From NCBI RefSeq assembly GCF_005502885.1, contig NZ_SCMR01000020.1, positions 20,564 to 84,563 on the forward strand: a DNA stretch of 64,000 nucleotides. Direction: 5' to 3'. Below the pieces are notes generated by a model, which worked only from the letters and a program-made list of their open reading frames with translations, searched no databases and was not told the origin of the DNA. How positions within the stretch are numbered: the stretch's first letter is position 1; the number at the start of each line of letters is the position of its first letter. A program made the position numbers and the translations under genes. The DNA is from Microbacterium sp. 2FI (lineage in GTDB: Bacteria; Actinomycetota; Actinomycetes; Actinomycetales; Microbacteriaceae). Below are positions 18,592 through 27,506 of the stretch, in pieces.

Positions 18592-19698
18592 TTAGTGCTG
18601 GCCCCGGGCGTCACCGACGACTTCTTGGCGAGCCTTGCCCAGCGCAGTCGCCACGAGGTTCAGGTCGTCATCGAACAGATCGGTATAGGTGTCAAGGGTC
18701 ATCGATGCGGAAGCGTGGCCCAGCATCCGTTGCACTGCCTTCACGTTCGCGCCGGCGCTGATCGCGAGACTCGCGGCCGTGTGGCGAAGATCGTGCGGTG
18801 AGACCTTGGGGAACTCGGGTTCCAGCCTCTGGGCCCGTCGTACCGCGGCGGCGAACCAGCCGTCGCGGGAGTTCGGCAACAGCATGTAGCGCTCGCCGTC
18901 GCCGAACAGCAGTGAGTCTGGACTCTTGCCGATGAGTTGGCCGCGGATCAGGTCCTCGAGGAAGTCGGGATATGGGACAGCGCGACTCACGTGGGACTTC
19001 GGCGTGCCGACATGCAGCGTTCCGTTGACCAGTACGGCGTTCTCCTGCACGTTCACGCGACGTCGGGCGAGATCGACGTTCCGAACGCGCAAGGCCGTGA
19101 CCTCGCCCCAGCGAAGTCCGGTGTAGGCGAGGAAGTACACCAGTGCCGGATGGGCAGATTGCTCTGCGAGCTCGTTTACCTGCGCGTGGCTCAGGTACAT
19201 TCGCGCCTTCGGCTTCTTCTTCGGCAGCTTGACGCCGCGCGCCGGATTTTCGCGGAGGCGCCGGTCGCGGACGGCGATGTCGAGGAGCGACGCGAGGACG
19301 CCGTACGCGCGGATGACTGTCACGGCTCCGCGTTCGCGCGTCATCTCGGTGACCCATGCGCGCACTTCGCTGTGCCGCAATGTGCCGACCTCCCGCTGCC
19401 CCCACTTCGGCTGCACGTGGATCCGCCAGGCAGACTCGAGCGGATGCATGGCTGACGGCTTCAGCACCGCGGCCTGATCCTGCAGCCAGTCGACGGCGAG
19501 CTCGTTCACGGTGATGCGGGCATCGCTCGGATCCACGTAGTCGTTCTGGCTCTTCGAGATCTCGACGGAGGCGAGCCACAGCTCCGCAGCTCTTTTGGTC
19601 GTGAAGCCACGCTTGCCGGCTTGGGAGTTGTCGGGCTTCCGGTAGCGAGCGACGTACCGCTTTCCGTTGGGTGTCTGATACCCGTGGATGCTACCCAT
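18592..19698 (-). CDS. int: Tyrosine site-specific integrase
   Basis: This 368-residue phage-type integrase has an N-terminal arm-binding part, a SAM-like core-binding domain (about 62-150) and a catalytic domain with the full set of residues: Arg196 in TGLRWGE, Lys234, His302 and Arg305 in HDLRHTAAS, His328 in LGHAS and nucleophile Tyr338 in DTYTD. It recombines attP with the 3' end of tRNA-Ser. It points toward the tRNA gene, as is usual. The start overlaps the upstream DNA-binding gene by eight bases, so the two are probably translated together. Confidence 0.96.
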   Translation of the reverse strand: MGSIHGYQTPNGKRYVARYRKPDNSQAGKRGFTTKRAAELWLASVEISKSQNDYVDPSDARITVNELAVDWLQDQAAVLKPSAMHPLESAWRIHVQPKWGQREVGTLRHSEVRAWVTEMTRERGAVTVIRAYGVLASLLDIAVRDRRLRENPARGVKLPKKKPKARMYLSHAQVNELAEQSAHPALVYFLAYTGLRWGEVTALRVRNVDLARRRVNVQENAVLVNGTLHVGTPKSHVSRAVPYPDFLEDLIRGQLIGKSPDSLLFGDGERYMLLPNSRDGWFAAAVRRAQRLEPEFPKVSPHDLRHTAASLAISAGANVKAVQRMLGHASASMTLDTYTDLFDDDLNLVATALGKARQEVVGDARGQH

Positions 19699-20281
19699 CC
19701 GCCTGTCGGCCGACGATGTAGCTCATACCCTCGAGGCGCCCGGCGGCACGGGCGCGCTTGACCCAGTCCGATGCGGTGCGGTGCGGTACGCCGAGCTCGA
19801 GCTGGATCGCCTTCACCGGGGGCTGCCCTGACAGTGCAGCGGCGCCGTAGAGGAGTTCGATCACGTCCATGCGCTCGTCGCTCGATCCTCGGCGGGTGAC
19901 CTGCTCCGCCATCCACGGCGGAATGATCTTGCCCTCGGCGGTTGTGAGCTGCGAGAGCGGGATCCACGTCGAGCTCGGATCGTCCTCGTCATCAAGCGTC
20001 ATCGTGATGCAGTGGGGCGTCGCGGCCTGCAGGATCTGCTGGACGGCGACCTGCCGCAACGCGATGTTGTTGATCTCGACGCCGGCTCGAGTTGCGCGGT
20101 TGTTCACCTCGCTGACGAGGTAGCGCCCCTCGTCAGCGATGTAGCTCGCGCGAAGCGTCGTCTCGATGCCGGACTCGTCGTCTATCGCCGATGCGACAAA
20201 TTCGGGGGCAATGCGGAGCGCGGTACCCACGGGGCGCGTGGCAGCTGCCGCTGTCATCTTCTTGCCTGCGGGTGTGCGCAC
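19691..20281 (-). CDS. Integrase-linked protein with C-terminal helix-turn-helix
   Basis: About 196 residues. The C-terminal part (LELGVPHRTASDWVKRAR) is a clear helix-turn-helix of the type that acts on phage or element DNA; the N-terminal 130 residues match no family that I know. The start GTG 20281 is favoured by a strong GAGGAGG site; an ATG at 20329 has only a poorly spaced AAGAGG. Its eight-base overlap with the integrase gene suggests a role in controlling integration or binding att DNA. It is divergent from the excisionase-like gene, which makes a simple integrase/excisionase switch likely. Confidence 0.7.
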   Translation of the reverse strand: MRTPAGKKMTAAAATRPVGTALRIAPEFVASAIDDESGIETTLRASYIADEGRYLVSEVNNRATRAGVEINNIALRQVAVQQILQAATPHCITMTLDDEDDPSSTWIPLSQLTTAEGKIIPPWMAEQVTRRGSSDERMDVIELLYGAAALSGQPPVKAIQLELGVPHRTASDWVKRARAAGRLEGMSYIVGRQADG

Positions 20282-20404
20282 GTCGACCTTCACCTCCTCA
20301 GTTTGTCCTACCGCGCTATTGATTCGCATTACCTCTTGCTAACTGTACTTCTTAGTGCTCTACTTATGCAAATACAGGGTGTCGATATGCATACAGGAGG
20401 AGTC

Positions 20405-20626
20405 ATGACACGAGCGGCAACACCCCAGCAGCGCGAACTCGAGCACACCTACCTGAGTCCCGAGCAGGTCTGCGAGAGGCTCCCCGGCATCACTCCGCAC
20501 ACGCTCGCGATGTGGCGCTATCGAGGACGCGGCCCGGCCTACCGAAAGCTGGGCCGCGTCGTCGTCTATCCACTCGACGAGCTGCAGGAGTGGCTGGATG
20601 CTGCGCCTGGCCACGCCGGGGCGTAG
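20405..20626 (+). CDS. xis: Excisionase-like MerR/HTH_17 DNA-binding protein
   Basis: The 73-residue protein is a small winged helix-turn-helix: LSPEQVCERLPGITPHTLAMWRYR, read in two parts, followed by the wing PAYRKLGRVVVYPLDELQEWL. This is the usual form of recombination directionality factors and pSAM2-like Xis proteins. The start ATG 20405 has AGGAGG at 20396-20401. It is divergent from the integrase operon across a 120-base AT-richer region, which probably holds both promoters. It could also repress the integrase genes. Confidence 0.75.
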   Translation: MTRAATPQQRELEHTYLSPEQVCERLPGITPHTLAMWRYRGRGPAYRKLGRVVVYPLDELQEWLDAAPGHAGA

Positions 20627-20628
20627 CT

Positions 20629-20940
20629 ATGAATCTGTTTGGCCATCTGCCCTCGGTGACTGTGTACACGACCGGCATCCGCTGCCAGCGCTGTCGGCTC
20701 ACGCGCATCCGTCTCGAAGAACTCGGCGTCCCGTATCGCGAGATCGACCTCACCGACGACGCGAACCGGGCCGCGCGCGAGTTCGTGACCGACGACCTCG
20801 GCTACAGCGAAGCACCCGTCGTCGTAGTGGATGCCGAGCCTGAGAACCACTGGTCGGGGTTCCAGCCCGACCGCATCGATCGGCTTGCGGGTGGCGCGGT
20901 CGCGACTTCCCGTCGCGTTGAAGCGGCGGCTCGGCCATGA
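20629..20940 (+). CDS. NrdH/glutaredoxin-like redoxin
   Basis: The 103-residue protein has a thioredoxin fold with an N-terminal VTVYTTGIRCQRCRLT strand-loop containing the redox pair CQRC, then LGVPYREIDLTDD and the cis-Pro motif EAPVVVV. NrdH proteins reduce ribonucleotide reductase, but the CQRC motif differs from the usual CVQC, and the C-terminal extension is long. On mobile elements such proteins are common and their partner is unknown. It starts two bases after the excisionase gene and overlaps the next gene by four (ATGA), so it is the second member of an operon. Confidence 0.8.
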   Translation: MNLFGHLPSVTVYTTGIRCQRCRLTRIRLEELGVPYREIDLTDDANRAAREFVTDDLGYSEAPVVVVDAEPENHWSGFQPDRIDRLAGGAVATSRRVEAAARP

Positions 20941-22019
20941 GTGACGAGAAGCCGCGCCAATCCCGCGCTGAGCTGCCGGCATCCGGTGATCCACGCGCCT
21001 CGCATGAGCGCGTCGCGAGACCGCCTGCCAACCCTGAGCGCGAAACCGCGCGCGCGTGGCGGGAGCGCAATGCCGAGCACGTGCGCGAGTACAAGCGAGC
21101 GTGGCGCGAGCAGAACGCGAAACGCATCGCCGAGTATCGAAAGGCATACCGAGCAGAGCGCCTGGAGGAGATCCGCGAGAAGGGTCGAGAGAGCGAGCGC
21201 GCTCGCCATGCGCGACTCAAGGCCGAGGCCGAGCGTCGCGAGCAGAAGCGTGCACGGGCTCGGGAGTGGTACGCCGACAATCGAGAGCGCCATCTCGAGG
21301 CGCAGCGGCAGTATCGGGCGGCGCAGCGCGCCAAGGATCCCGATGCGTATCGCGAGAGCAAGCGTGAGCGGAACAAGCGCTGGCGCGAGCGTCACCGAGA
21401 CGAGTACAACGCGAAGCATCGCGAGGAGCATCGCGAGAACCCGGATACGAAGCGTGTCGCCGCCGAGCGCTACTACGCGAACAACGCGGAGAAGGTGAAG
21501 GCGAAGCGGCGGGAGCGGTATGCCGCGAACAAGGACAAGGAGCTTGCGCGCCAGCGTGTCTGGCGTGAGCGAGAGAAGCGACGCATCGAGGCAGGCCTTC
21601 CCCCGCGTCGTGTGCACCGGGTGACCGCCGATGAACGGAGGACGAATCGCGACGCCGCCGACGCGTTCTTCGCTCACGCCTACACGCCAGAGCAGGTTGA
21701 GGCCATCAAGAGTGCGTACCGCACGGACCCCGGCCAGCTCGCACGCTTCACGCGGTCGAGTCTTCGTGCTCGCGCCCGTGCGCACCAGAAGGGAGACGTC
21801 ACCATGCGCGACCGATTCGAGCGATCTGCGGATCGCCAGGCTGAGCTCGCACGCGCCGCTGCCCGATCGGCGAAGGAGCTCGAGAACGCGCGTCTGGATG
21901 CAATCGCGCGCGAGATCAACGACCGACTCCGCACCCAGCCTCGGCGGCGTATCGCGCAGATCGATCCGTCAGCTCCATATGTCGGGCCTGAACCGTCGCG
22001 AGGAGGCATGGGACTATGA
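20937..22019 (+). CDS. Highly charged helical repeat protein of unknown function
   Basis: The 360-residue product is dominated by Arg, Glu, Ala and Lys. From about residue 40 to 215 it shows a tandem pattern in which WRERNAE, WREQNAK, YANNAEK and YAANKDK recur every 15-20 residues. The pattern predicts a long helical rod that could bind nucleic acid. Similar repeats occur in actinophage and element proteins, sometimes fused to HNH or endonuclease VII domains, but no nuclease motif is present here. The last 130 residues form a separate helical domain with YTPEQVEAIKSAY. It is operon-linked by ATGA overlaps on both sides. Confidence 0.7.
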   Translation: MSDEKPRQSRAELPASGDPRASHERVARPPANPERETARAWRERNAEHVREYKRAWREQNAKRIAEYRKAYRAERLEEIREKGRESERARHARLKAEAERREQKRARAREWYADNRERHLEAQRQYRAAQRAKDPDAYRESKRERNKRWRERHRDEYNAKHREEHRENPDTKRVAAERYYANNAEKVKAKRRERYAANKDKELARQRVWREREKRRIEAGLPPRRVHRVTADERRTNRDAADAFFAHAYTPEQVEAIKSAYRTDPGQLARFTRSSLRARARAHQKGDVTMRDRFERSADRQAELARAAARSAKELENARLDAIAREINDRLRTQPRRRIAQIDPSAPYVGPEPSRGGMGL

Positions 22020-22300
22020 CACTCGACACGACCAAGGAGGCCGGCATGTTCGATCGATCGGATGCCGAGGCGGTGATCTTCCACGCCGCCATCGTCGCGT
22101 TCACTTACTACCCCGACAAGCACCTCGACGAGCCTGGCTACACGCTCGACGAGGACCTCGAGTGGTGCGCGGGGACGATGACGGACTTGCCGGCGGGAAC
22201 GCGGCAAGAGTTGGTCGACGAGATTCGGATGCTTGCTGCCGAGCCCACGCGGGATCGGCAGGGATTCATCAAGAAGGTTCTGAGTCTCGTCCACGATTGA
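22016..22300 (+). CDS. Small acidic protein of unknown function
   Basis: The 94-residue protein is acidic and probably helical, with an aromatic patch (IVAFTYYPDK) and a C-terminal helix. No family is recognised. It overlaps the helical repeat protein gene by four bases (ATGA) and ends the short operon that begins with the excisionase-like gene. An alternative start at the internal Met11 (ATG 22046), close after an AGGAGG-like site, would give 84 residues. Confidence 0.6.
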   Translation: MTLDTTKEAGMFDRSDAEAVIFHAAIVAFTYYPDKHLDEPGYTLDEDLEWCAGTMTDLPAGTRQELVDEIRMLAAEPTRDRQGFIKKVLSLVHD

Positions 22301-22806
22301 CAGGGCGGCGCGGCGGTTACGAGGTTGCGTGGCGGGTGCGCCGGCGACCGGTGGCTAGGCGCGGTAGTGGTCCCGGCTTCGTGCCTGTGATCGAACCGGT
22401 GATACGGACGTCACGACGCCAGGATCCATGGGGTGCCCGCCATCGCGACGGCGGTCGTGCGGTGAGCCACCGCCATGCGGGCGGCTCAGCGAGCAAAGCC
22501 TGGAACAAAGGTGTGCGCGCACAGTCCATAAGACATCGCCCCGCAATCGCGGCAAGGAACGAGAACCTTCGTTCGGCTGCTGCTCGGTTGAGCCACCCGC
22601 GATGCCGTTGCAGGGCTTCCACCACCGGGGGCGGACCACTTGCGCAGGTGAAGCCCCAATAGGATCGCGTTGTGCACGCCTCCGCCCGTAGAATGCCGAG
22701 TCGGCCATTCGTGGTGCGTGGCGCCCGGACGACGAGCTGTGGAGAGTCGGATGAGCTCGATGTTCGACGCCCCTGATGAGATCTCGACCGTGAAAGCAGA
22801 ACATCC
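22301..22806. other. 506-base gap before the methylase operon
   Basis: I see no convincing gene. A possible promoter lies near the right end (TAGAAT at 22687-22692). A 22-codon frame (22751-22819) starts behind GGAGAG and overlaps the start of the methylase gene; it could be a coupled leader peptide. Confidence 0.35.
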
Positions 22807-25524
22807 ATGGCGAGGCTGAACCTGAAAGCCGTCCAGGAGCGCGTCGCTCCTCTCGGGGGCCGCGAATCGTATGACCGTGGGTTCATCTTCGACTTGCTGC
22901 TCGCGTACGGGAAGCCACAGGCGAACGTCACGCGACTGCGGAAGGGCTCGCTTAGCGTCGCCGACCAAAAGGCGACCGAGGTTGCGCAGAAGAACGTCGT
23001 CTATTTCAAGGAAACGAAGGACGATCCACTCGGCGTGATCGACGAGCTCAAGAGCTCCCCCACAGTGGTCCGGTACAACACGCGGTTCGTGATCGTCACC
23101 GACTACGACCAGCTGCTCGCCGTCGACACCAAGACCGGCGAGAACCTGATGATCCCGATCCGGGACATCGACCAGCACTTCACATTCTTCCTGCCTTGGG
23201 CTGGCATGGAGAAGGCACAGTACGTTGCCGAAGCTCATGCTGACGTGAAAGCCGCCGAGCGCATGGGCAAGCTCTTCGACGAACTGCTCGCCGCCAACCC
23301 GGGTCTGTTGGAGCTTCCGAACGGCCGGCACGCGCTCAACATCTTCTTCACGCGGCTGCTGTTCTGCTTCTTTGCTGAGGACACCGGCATTTTCGAGGAG
23401 AGTCAGTTCACGAACGCCGTTGGATCGCACACCCAGTCCGACGGATCGGACGTCGCCGAGTTCCTCTTCGATCTATTCACAGCGCTGGACACAGAGAAGC
23501 CGGAGGATAAGCCGAAGCACCTCGCGGGGTTCCCGTATGTGAACGGCCGGCTCTTCACGATGGAGACCGACCACATTGTGCCGGCGTTCACGAAGAAGGC
23601 CCGCGACCTGCTGATCGAGTCGGGCACACTCATCTGGCGCGAGATCAACCCCGACATCTTCGGGTCGATGTTTCAGGCGATCGTCACGCCCGGCAAGCGG
23701 TCGGACCTCGGTCAGCACTACACCTCGGTACCGAACATCCTCAAGACGATCGAGCCGCTGTTCCTCGACAGACTCAAGGAGGAACTCGACGCTAGGTACG
23801 ACTCGGCTAAGAGGCTCGAAGCGCTATTGACACGGATCAGCGAGATCAGGGTCTTCGACCCCGCCTGCGGCTCGGGCAACTTCCTCATCATTGCTTACAA
23901 AGAGCTTCGGCGCCTGGAGCACGCAATTCTCGAGCGGCTCGCCGAACTCGATCCCCGTTATCAGGTGCTGTACGCGGTGTCCAAGATCAACATCGAGAAC
24001 TTCTACGGCATCGAGATCGACGACTTCGCCGTCGAGGTCGCGATCCTCTCGCTGTGGATAGCGAAGCACCAAATGAACGCTGAGTTCAAGGCGAAGTTCA
24101 ACCTCTCAATCCCACTCATCCCACTCAAGGAGACCGGCCAGATCCAGGCGGGCAACGCTGCTCGCCTCGACTGGAACGCCGTTTGCCCGAACGATGGCAG
24201 CGAGATCTACTTGATCGGGAACCCACCGTACAAGGGCGCGAAGGCCCAGACACCGGAGATGAAGGCTGACTTCCCGTTCGTGTTCGGAAAGCGGCCCTTC
24301 AATCGAAACCTGGATTACATCGCCCTCTGGTTCGTCAAAGGTGCGGACTACATCGAGGGGACACGGGCCGAGCTAGCGTTCGTCACGACGAATTCGGTTT
24401 CACAGGGCGAGCACGTAGGACTGATGTTCCCGATGATCTTCGCCAAGGGGATCGAGATCGGGTACGCCTATACGTCCTTCAAGTGGGAGAACAACGCCAA
24501 GCGCAACGCGGGCGTTACTGTCGCCGTCATCAGCCTGCGCAATGCCTCCGCGTCGCCGAAGTACGTGTATTCCGATGACCTCCGGATCGCAGCCACGAAT
24601 ATCAACGGATACCTAACGGATGGCGCCGATGTCGTGATGCAGCGACGTGCGAAGCCTCTGGGTGCGCCGCGTCCAGAGATGGTCTTCGGGTCGATGCCGC
24701 GTGATGGCGGCGGGCTCATTCTGTCTCGCGACGAGCGCCGACAGATGATCGCATCTGACCCGAGCAGCGAGCAATTTGTTAAGCGCTACATCGGCTCCTC
24801 GGAGTTCATCAACGATGGGGAGCGATATTGCCTGTGGATTCCTGACGAACTGGCGGATGTGGCCAAGGCGATCCCAGCAATCAAAGCTCGCCTGGAAAAG
24901 GTTGCAGCGGAACGGGCCAAGAGCAAGGCAAGCAGTACGGCGGCTTTCGCGGCGCAGCCCCATCGGTTCGTCCAGATCAGCTACAAGCCGACTAACTCGA
25001 TCATCGTCCCGAGCATCTCCTCGGAGCGGCGCGACTACATCCCGATGGGTTACCTCGGCCCCGATGTCGTCATCTCCAATAAAGGATTCGCCGTATACGA
25101 CGCTGAGCCGTGGACATTCGCGCTCCTCACGTCGCGGATGCACATGGCCTGGGTGAACTCCGTGTCAGGTCGTATGGAGATGCGGTATCAGTACTCGAAC
25201 ACGATCGTCTACAACAACTTTCCCGTGCCACAGTTAAGCGACGAAGTGAAGGAGCAGCTCGCCGTCGCGGCGCTCCGGGTACTCGACGTGCGGGAGTACC
25301 ACTGCGAGAGGACCCTCGCTCAGCTCTATGACCCGGACCTGATGCCGGATGACCTTCGCCGCGCACACGCGCACGTCGACGCCCTGGTCGACTCGATCTA
25401 TTCAAAGCGCGGCTATGAGACTGACGAGCAGCGACTGTCCGACCTGTTCGCGATGCACGAGGCCATGACTGCTGCGGAGGCCGCCCGGATCCCGGCAAGG
25501 AAGACGCGGGGTGTGCGGAAGTGA
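22807..25524 (+). CDS. DNA N6-adenine methyltransferase of the DnmA/YeeA (MmeI-related) family
   Basis: The 905-residue protein has SAM-binding motif I DPACGSGNF at 351-359 and catalytic motif IV NPPY at 472-475, the signature of m6A enzymes. The N-terminal 300 residues contain the family segment NIFFTRLLFCFFAEDTGIF and the upstream LAVDTKTGENLMIP strand. The C-terminal region (about 640-870) looks like a target-recognition domain. Architecture and length match Bacillus DnmA (YeeA) and the type IIL MmeI-like enzymes. No intact PD-ExK nuclease motif is evident to me at the N-terminus. It is the first gene of a three-gene operon with four-base overlaps, followed by helicase and GIY-YIG genes as in yeeABC. 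Confidence 0.88.
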   Translation: MARLNLKAVQERVAPLGGRESYDRGFIFDLLLAYGKPQANVTRLRKGSLSVADQKATEVAQKNVVYFKETKDDPLGVIDELKSSPTVVRYNTRFVIVTDYDQLLAVDTKTGENLMIPIRDIDQHFTFFLPWAGMEKAQYVAEAHADVKAAERMGKLFDELLAANPGLLELPNGRHALNIFFTRLLFCFFAEDTGIFEESQFTNAVGSHTQSDGSDVAEFLFDLFTALDTEKPEDKPKHLAGFPYVNGRLFTMETDHIVPAFTKKARDLLIESGTLIWREINPDIFGSMFQAIVTPGKRSDLGQHYTSVPNILKTIEPLFLDRLKEELDARYDSAKRLEALLTRISEIRVFDPACGSGNFLIIAYKELRRLEHAILERLAELDPRYQVLYAVSKINIENFYGIEIDDFAVEVAILSLWIAKHQMNAEFKAKFNLSIPLIPLKETGQIQAGNAARLDWNAVCPNDGSEIYLIGNPPYKGAKAQTPEMKADFPFVFGKRPFNRNLDYIALWFVKGADYIEGTRAELAFVTTNSVSQGEHVGLMFPMIFAKGIEIGYAYTSFKWENNAKRNAGVTVAVISLRNASASPKYVYSDDLRIAATNINGYLTDGADVVMQRRAKPLGAPRPEMVFGSMPRDGGGLILSRDERRQMIASDPSSEQFVKRYIGSSEFINDGERYCLWIPDELADVAKAIPAIKARLEKVAAERAKSKASSTAAFAAQPHRFVQISYKPTNSIIVPSISSERRDYIPMGYLGPDVVISNKGFAVYDAEPWTFALLTSRMHMAWVNSVSGRMEMRYQYSNTIVYNNFPVPQLSDEVKEQLAVAALRVLDVREYHCERTLAQLYDPDLMPDDLRRAHAHVDALVDSIYSKRGYETDEQRLSDLFAMHEAMTAAEAARIPARKTRGVRK

Positions 25525-27506
25525 ACGCAATCCAGAAGCCAGTAAACATCGTCAACGTGACTTACGCCCGCACCGGCGAGTCCGTGAACACCGACTCGAT
25601 GGGTATGCGCGAGATGCAGGAGCGCGTCTTCGCCAAGCGGGCCGCCCAGCACATGCTCGTGAAGGCACCGCCCGCATCGGGCAAGTCGCGTGCGCTGATG
25701 TTCGTGGCCCTCGACAAGCTCTACAACCAAGACCGCAAGAAGGTCATCGTTGCCGTCCCGGAACGCTCGATCGGCGCATCGTTCTCCTCGACAAAGCTCA
25801 CCGATCATGGCTTCTTCGCCGACTGGGAGATCAAGCCGGAGCACAACCTATGCGACGCTGGATCTTCGCAGGGCAAGGTCGGCGCGTTTATCGAGTTCCT
25901 CGAGGGGCCGGACGCGATCCTCGTGTGCACGCACGCCACGCTTCGGTTCGCATTCGAGAAGCTCGCCCCCGACGCCTTCAACGGCACGGTGCTTGCGATC
26001 GACGAGTTCCACCATGTCTCCGCGGATGTTGAGGCTAACCGACTCGGAGCGCTCCTCAGGGACGTGATGAACGGCTCGGATGTGCACATCGTTGCGATGA
26101 CGGGTTCGTACTTCCGCGGCGACTCGGTGCCCGTGCTGTCGGCTGAGGACGAGGCGCTGTTCACTCCTGTGACGTTCAACTACTACGACCAGCTCAACGG
26201 GTATGAGCACTTGCACTCGCTCGGCATCGGCCACCACTTCTACCAGGGCCGCTATACCGACGCGATCAGCGAGGTCTTCGATCTCGATAAGAAGACGATC
26301 CTCCACATCCCGAACGTCAACTCGGGGGAGTCCACCAAGGACAAGATCGAAGAAGTCGGTTTCATCATCGACTCGATCGGCCACGTCGAGTCCACGGACC
26401 CGGAAACCGGGATCATTGAGGTCCGTCGCGCAGACACCGGCGAGATTCTCCGTGTGGCCGACCTCGTCGACGACACGGACCTCAAGAAGCGGGCAGACAC
26501 GCTGCACTACCTGAATTCAGTCGCGTCTAAGGACCGCGACGGCGTGGACGTGATCATCGCCCTTGGCATGGCGAAAGAGGGCTTCGACTGGCCATTCGCC
26601 GAACACGCCCTCACCGTCGGCTATCGTGCTTCGCTCACCGAGGTCATCCAGATCATCGGCCGCGTCACGCGAGACTCGCCCGGCAAGGAGCACGCGCAGT
26701 TCACAAACTTGATCGCTGAGCCTGACGCTTCGCAGAGCGAAGTGAAAGTCTCCGTCAACAACATGCTGAAGGCGATCACTGCGTCGTTACTGATGGAGCA
26801 AGTCTTGGCGCAGAACTTCGAATTCAGAACCAAGCGCACCGGTGACGACGAGCCCGTTCCCCCAGGCGTCATCAAGATCAAAGGCTTCAAGGAGCCCTCG
26901 ACGGAGCGGGTCAAACAGATCGTCGAGACCGACCTCAACGATCTCAAGGCAACGATTCTTCAGGACGACACCTTCGCGAAGGCGGCGTTCGGCGGGGTAG
27001 ACCCGGAGATGGCGAACAAGGTGCTGATCCCGAAGATCATCCGGGAGCGGTACCCCGATCTGGATGAGGAGCAGGTCGAGGAGTTGCGGCAGCAGGTCGT
27101 CGTCGACTCTGTAATCAAGAACGGCGAGGTGAAGACCGTCGGCGACAAGCGCTTCCTGAAGATGTCCGAGAAGTTCGTCAACATCGAGGACATCAATATC
27201 AACCTAATCGACTCGGTCAACCCGTTCCAGCGAGCGTTCGAGGTGATCTCGAAGTCCGTCACGACATCGGTGCTGCGGATAATCGCCGACGCGATCACCG
27301 CTACGAGGGTCGAAGTCACCGAAGACGAGGCGCGCACGCTTTGGCCGAAGATCCAGCAATGGGCGAAGGTGAACGGGCGCAAGCCGAACATCAGGTCCGA
27401 GGACGCCACCGAGAAGCGCTACGCCGAGGTGGTCCTGTTCCTTCAACGGAAGAAGCAGGAGCGCGAGGCGGCAGAGCGCGCGACTGAGATGGTGGACGAA
27501 TCTTGA
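25521..27506 (+). CDS. Superfamily 2 DNA helicase (YeeB-like)
   Basis: This 661-residue DEAD/DEAH-type helicase has Walker A APPASGKS at 49-56, motif II DEFH at 161-164, motif III-like VAMTGSYFRGD at about 191-201 and motif VI QIIGRVTRD at 377-385. The C-terminal 250 residues contain no other domain that I recognise. The GTG start at 25521 overlaps the methylase stop codon (GTGA), so its production is tied to methylation. In a defence module it would use ATP to translocate along DNA after the methylase has failed to mark it. The gene order methylase-helicase-GIY-YIG matches Bacillus dnmA-yeeB-yeeC. Confidence 0.88.
   Translation: MNAIQKPVNIVNVTYARTGESVNTDSMGMREMQERVFAKRAAQHMLVKAPPASGKSRALMFVALDKLYNQDRKKVIVAVPERSIGASFSSTKLTDHGFFADWEIKPEHNLCDAGSSQGKVGAFIEFLEGPDAILVCTHATLRFAFEKLAPDAFNGTVLAIDEFHHVSADVEANRLGALLRDVMNGSDVHIVAMTGSYFRGDSVPVLSAEDEALFTPVTFNYYDQLNGYEHLHSLGIGHHFYQGRYTDAISEVFDLDKKTILHIPNVNSGESTKDKIEEVGFIIDSIGHVESTDPETGIIEVRRADTGEILRVADLVDDTDLKKRADTLHYLNSVASKDRDGVDVIIALGMAKEGFDWPFAEHALTVGYRASLTEVIQIIGRVTRDSPGKEHAQFTNLIAEPDASQSEVKVSVNNMLKAITASLLMEQVLAQNFEFRTKRTGDDEPVPPGVIKIKGFKEPSTERVKQIVETDLNDLKATILQDDTFAKAAFGGVDPEMANKVLIPKIIRERYPDLDEEQVEELRQQVVVDSVIKNGEVKTVGDKRFLKMSEKFVNIEDININLIDSVNPFQRAFEVISKSVTTSVLRIIADAITATRVEVTEDEARTLWPKIQQWAKVNGRKPNIRSEDATEKRYAEVVLFLQRKKQEREAAERATEMVDES

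Noticed and set aside
22317..22931. Minus-strand frames before the methylase gene
   Set aside because: They overlap the methylase start, have biased composition and show no motif.
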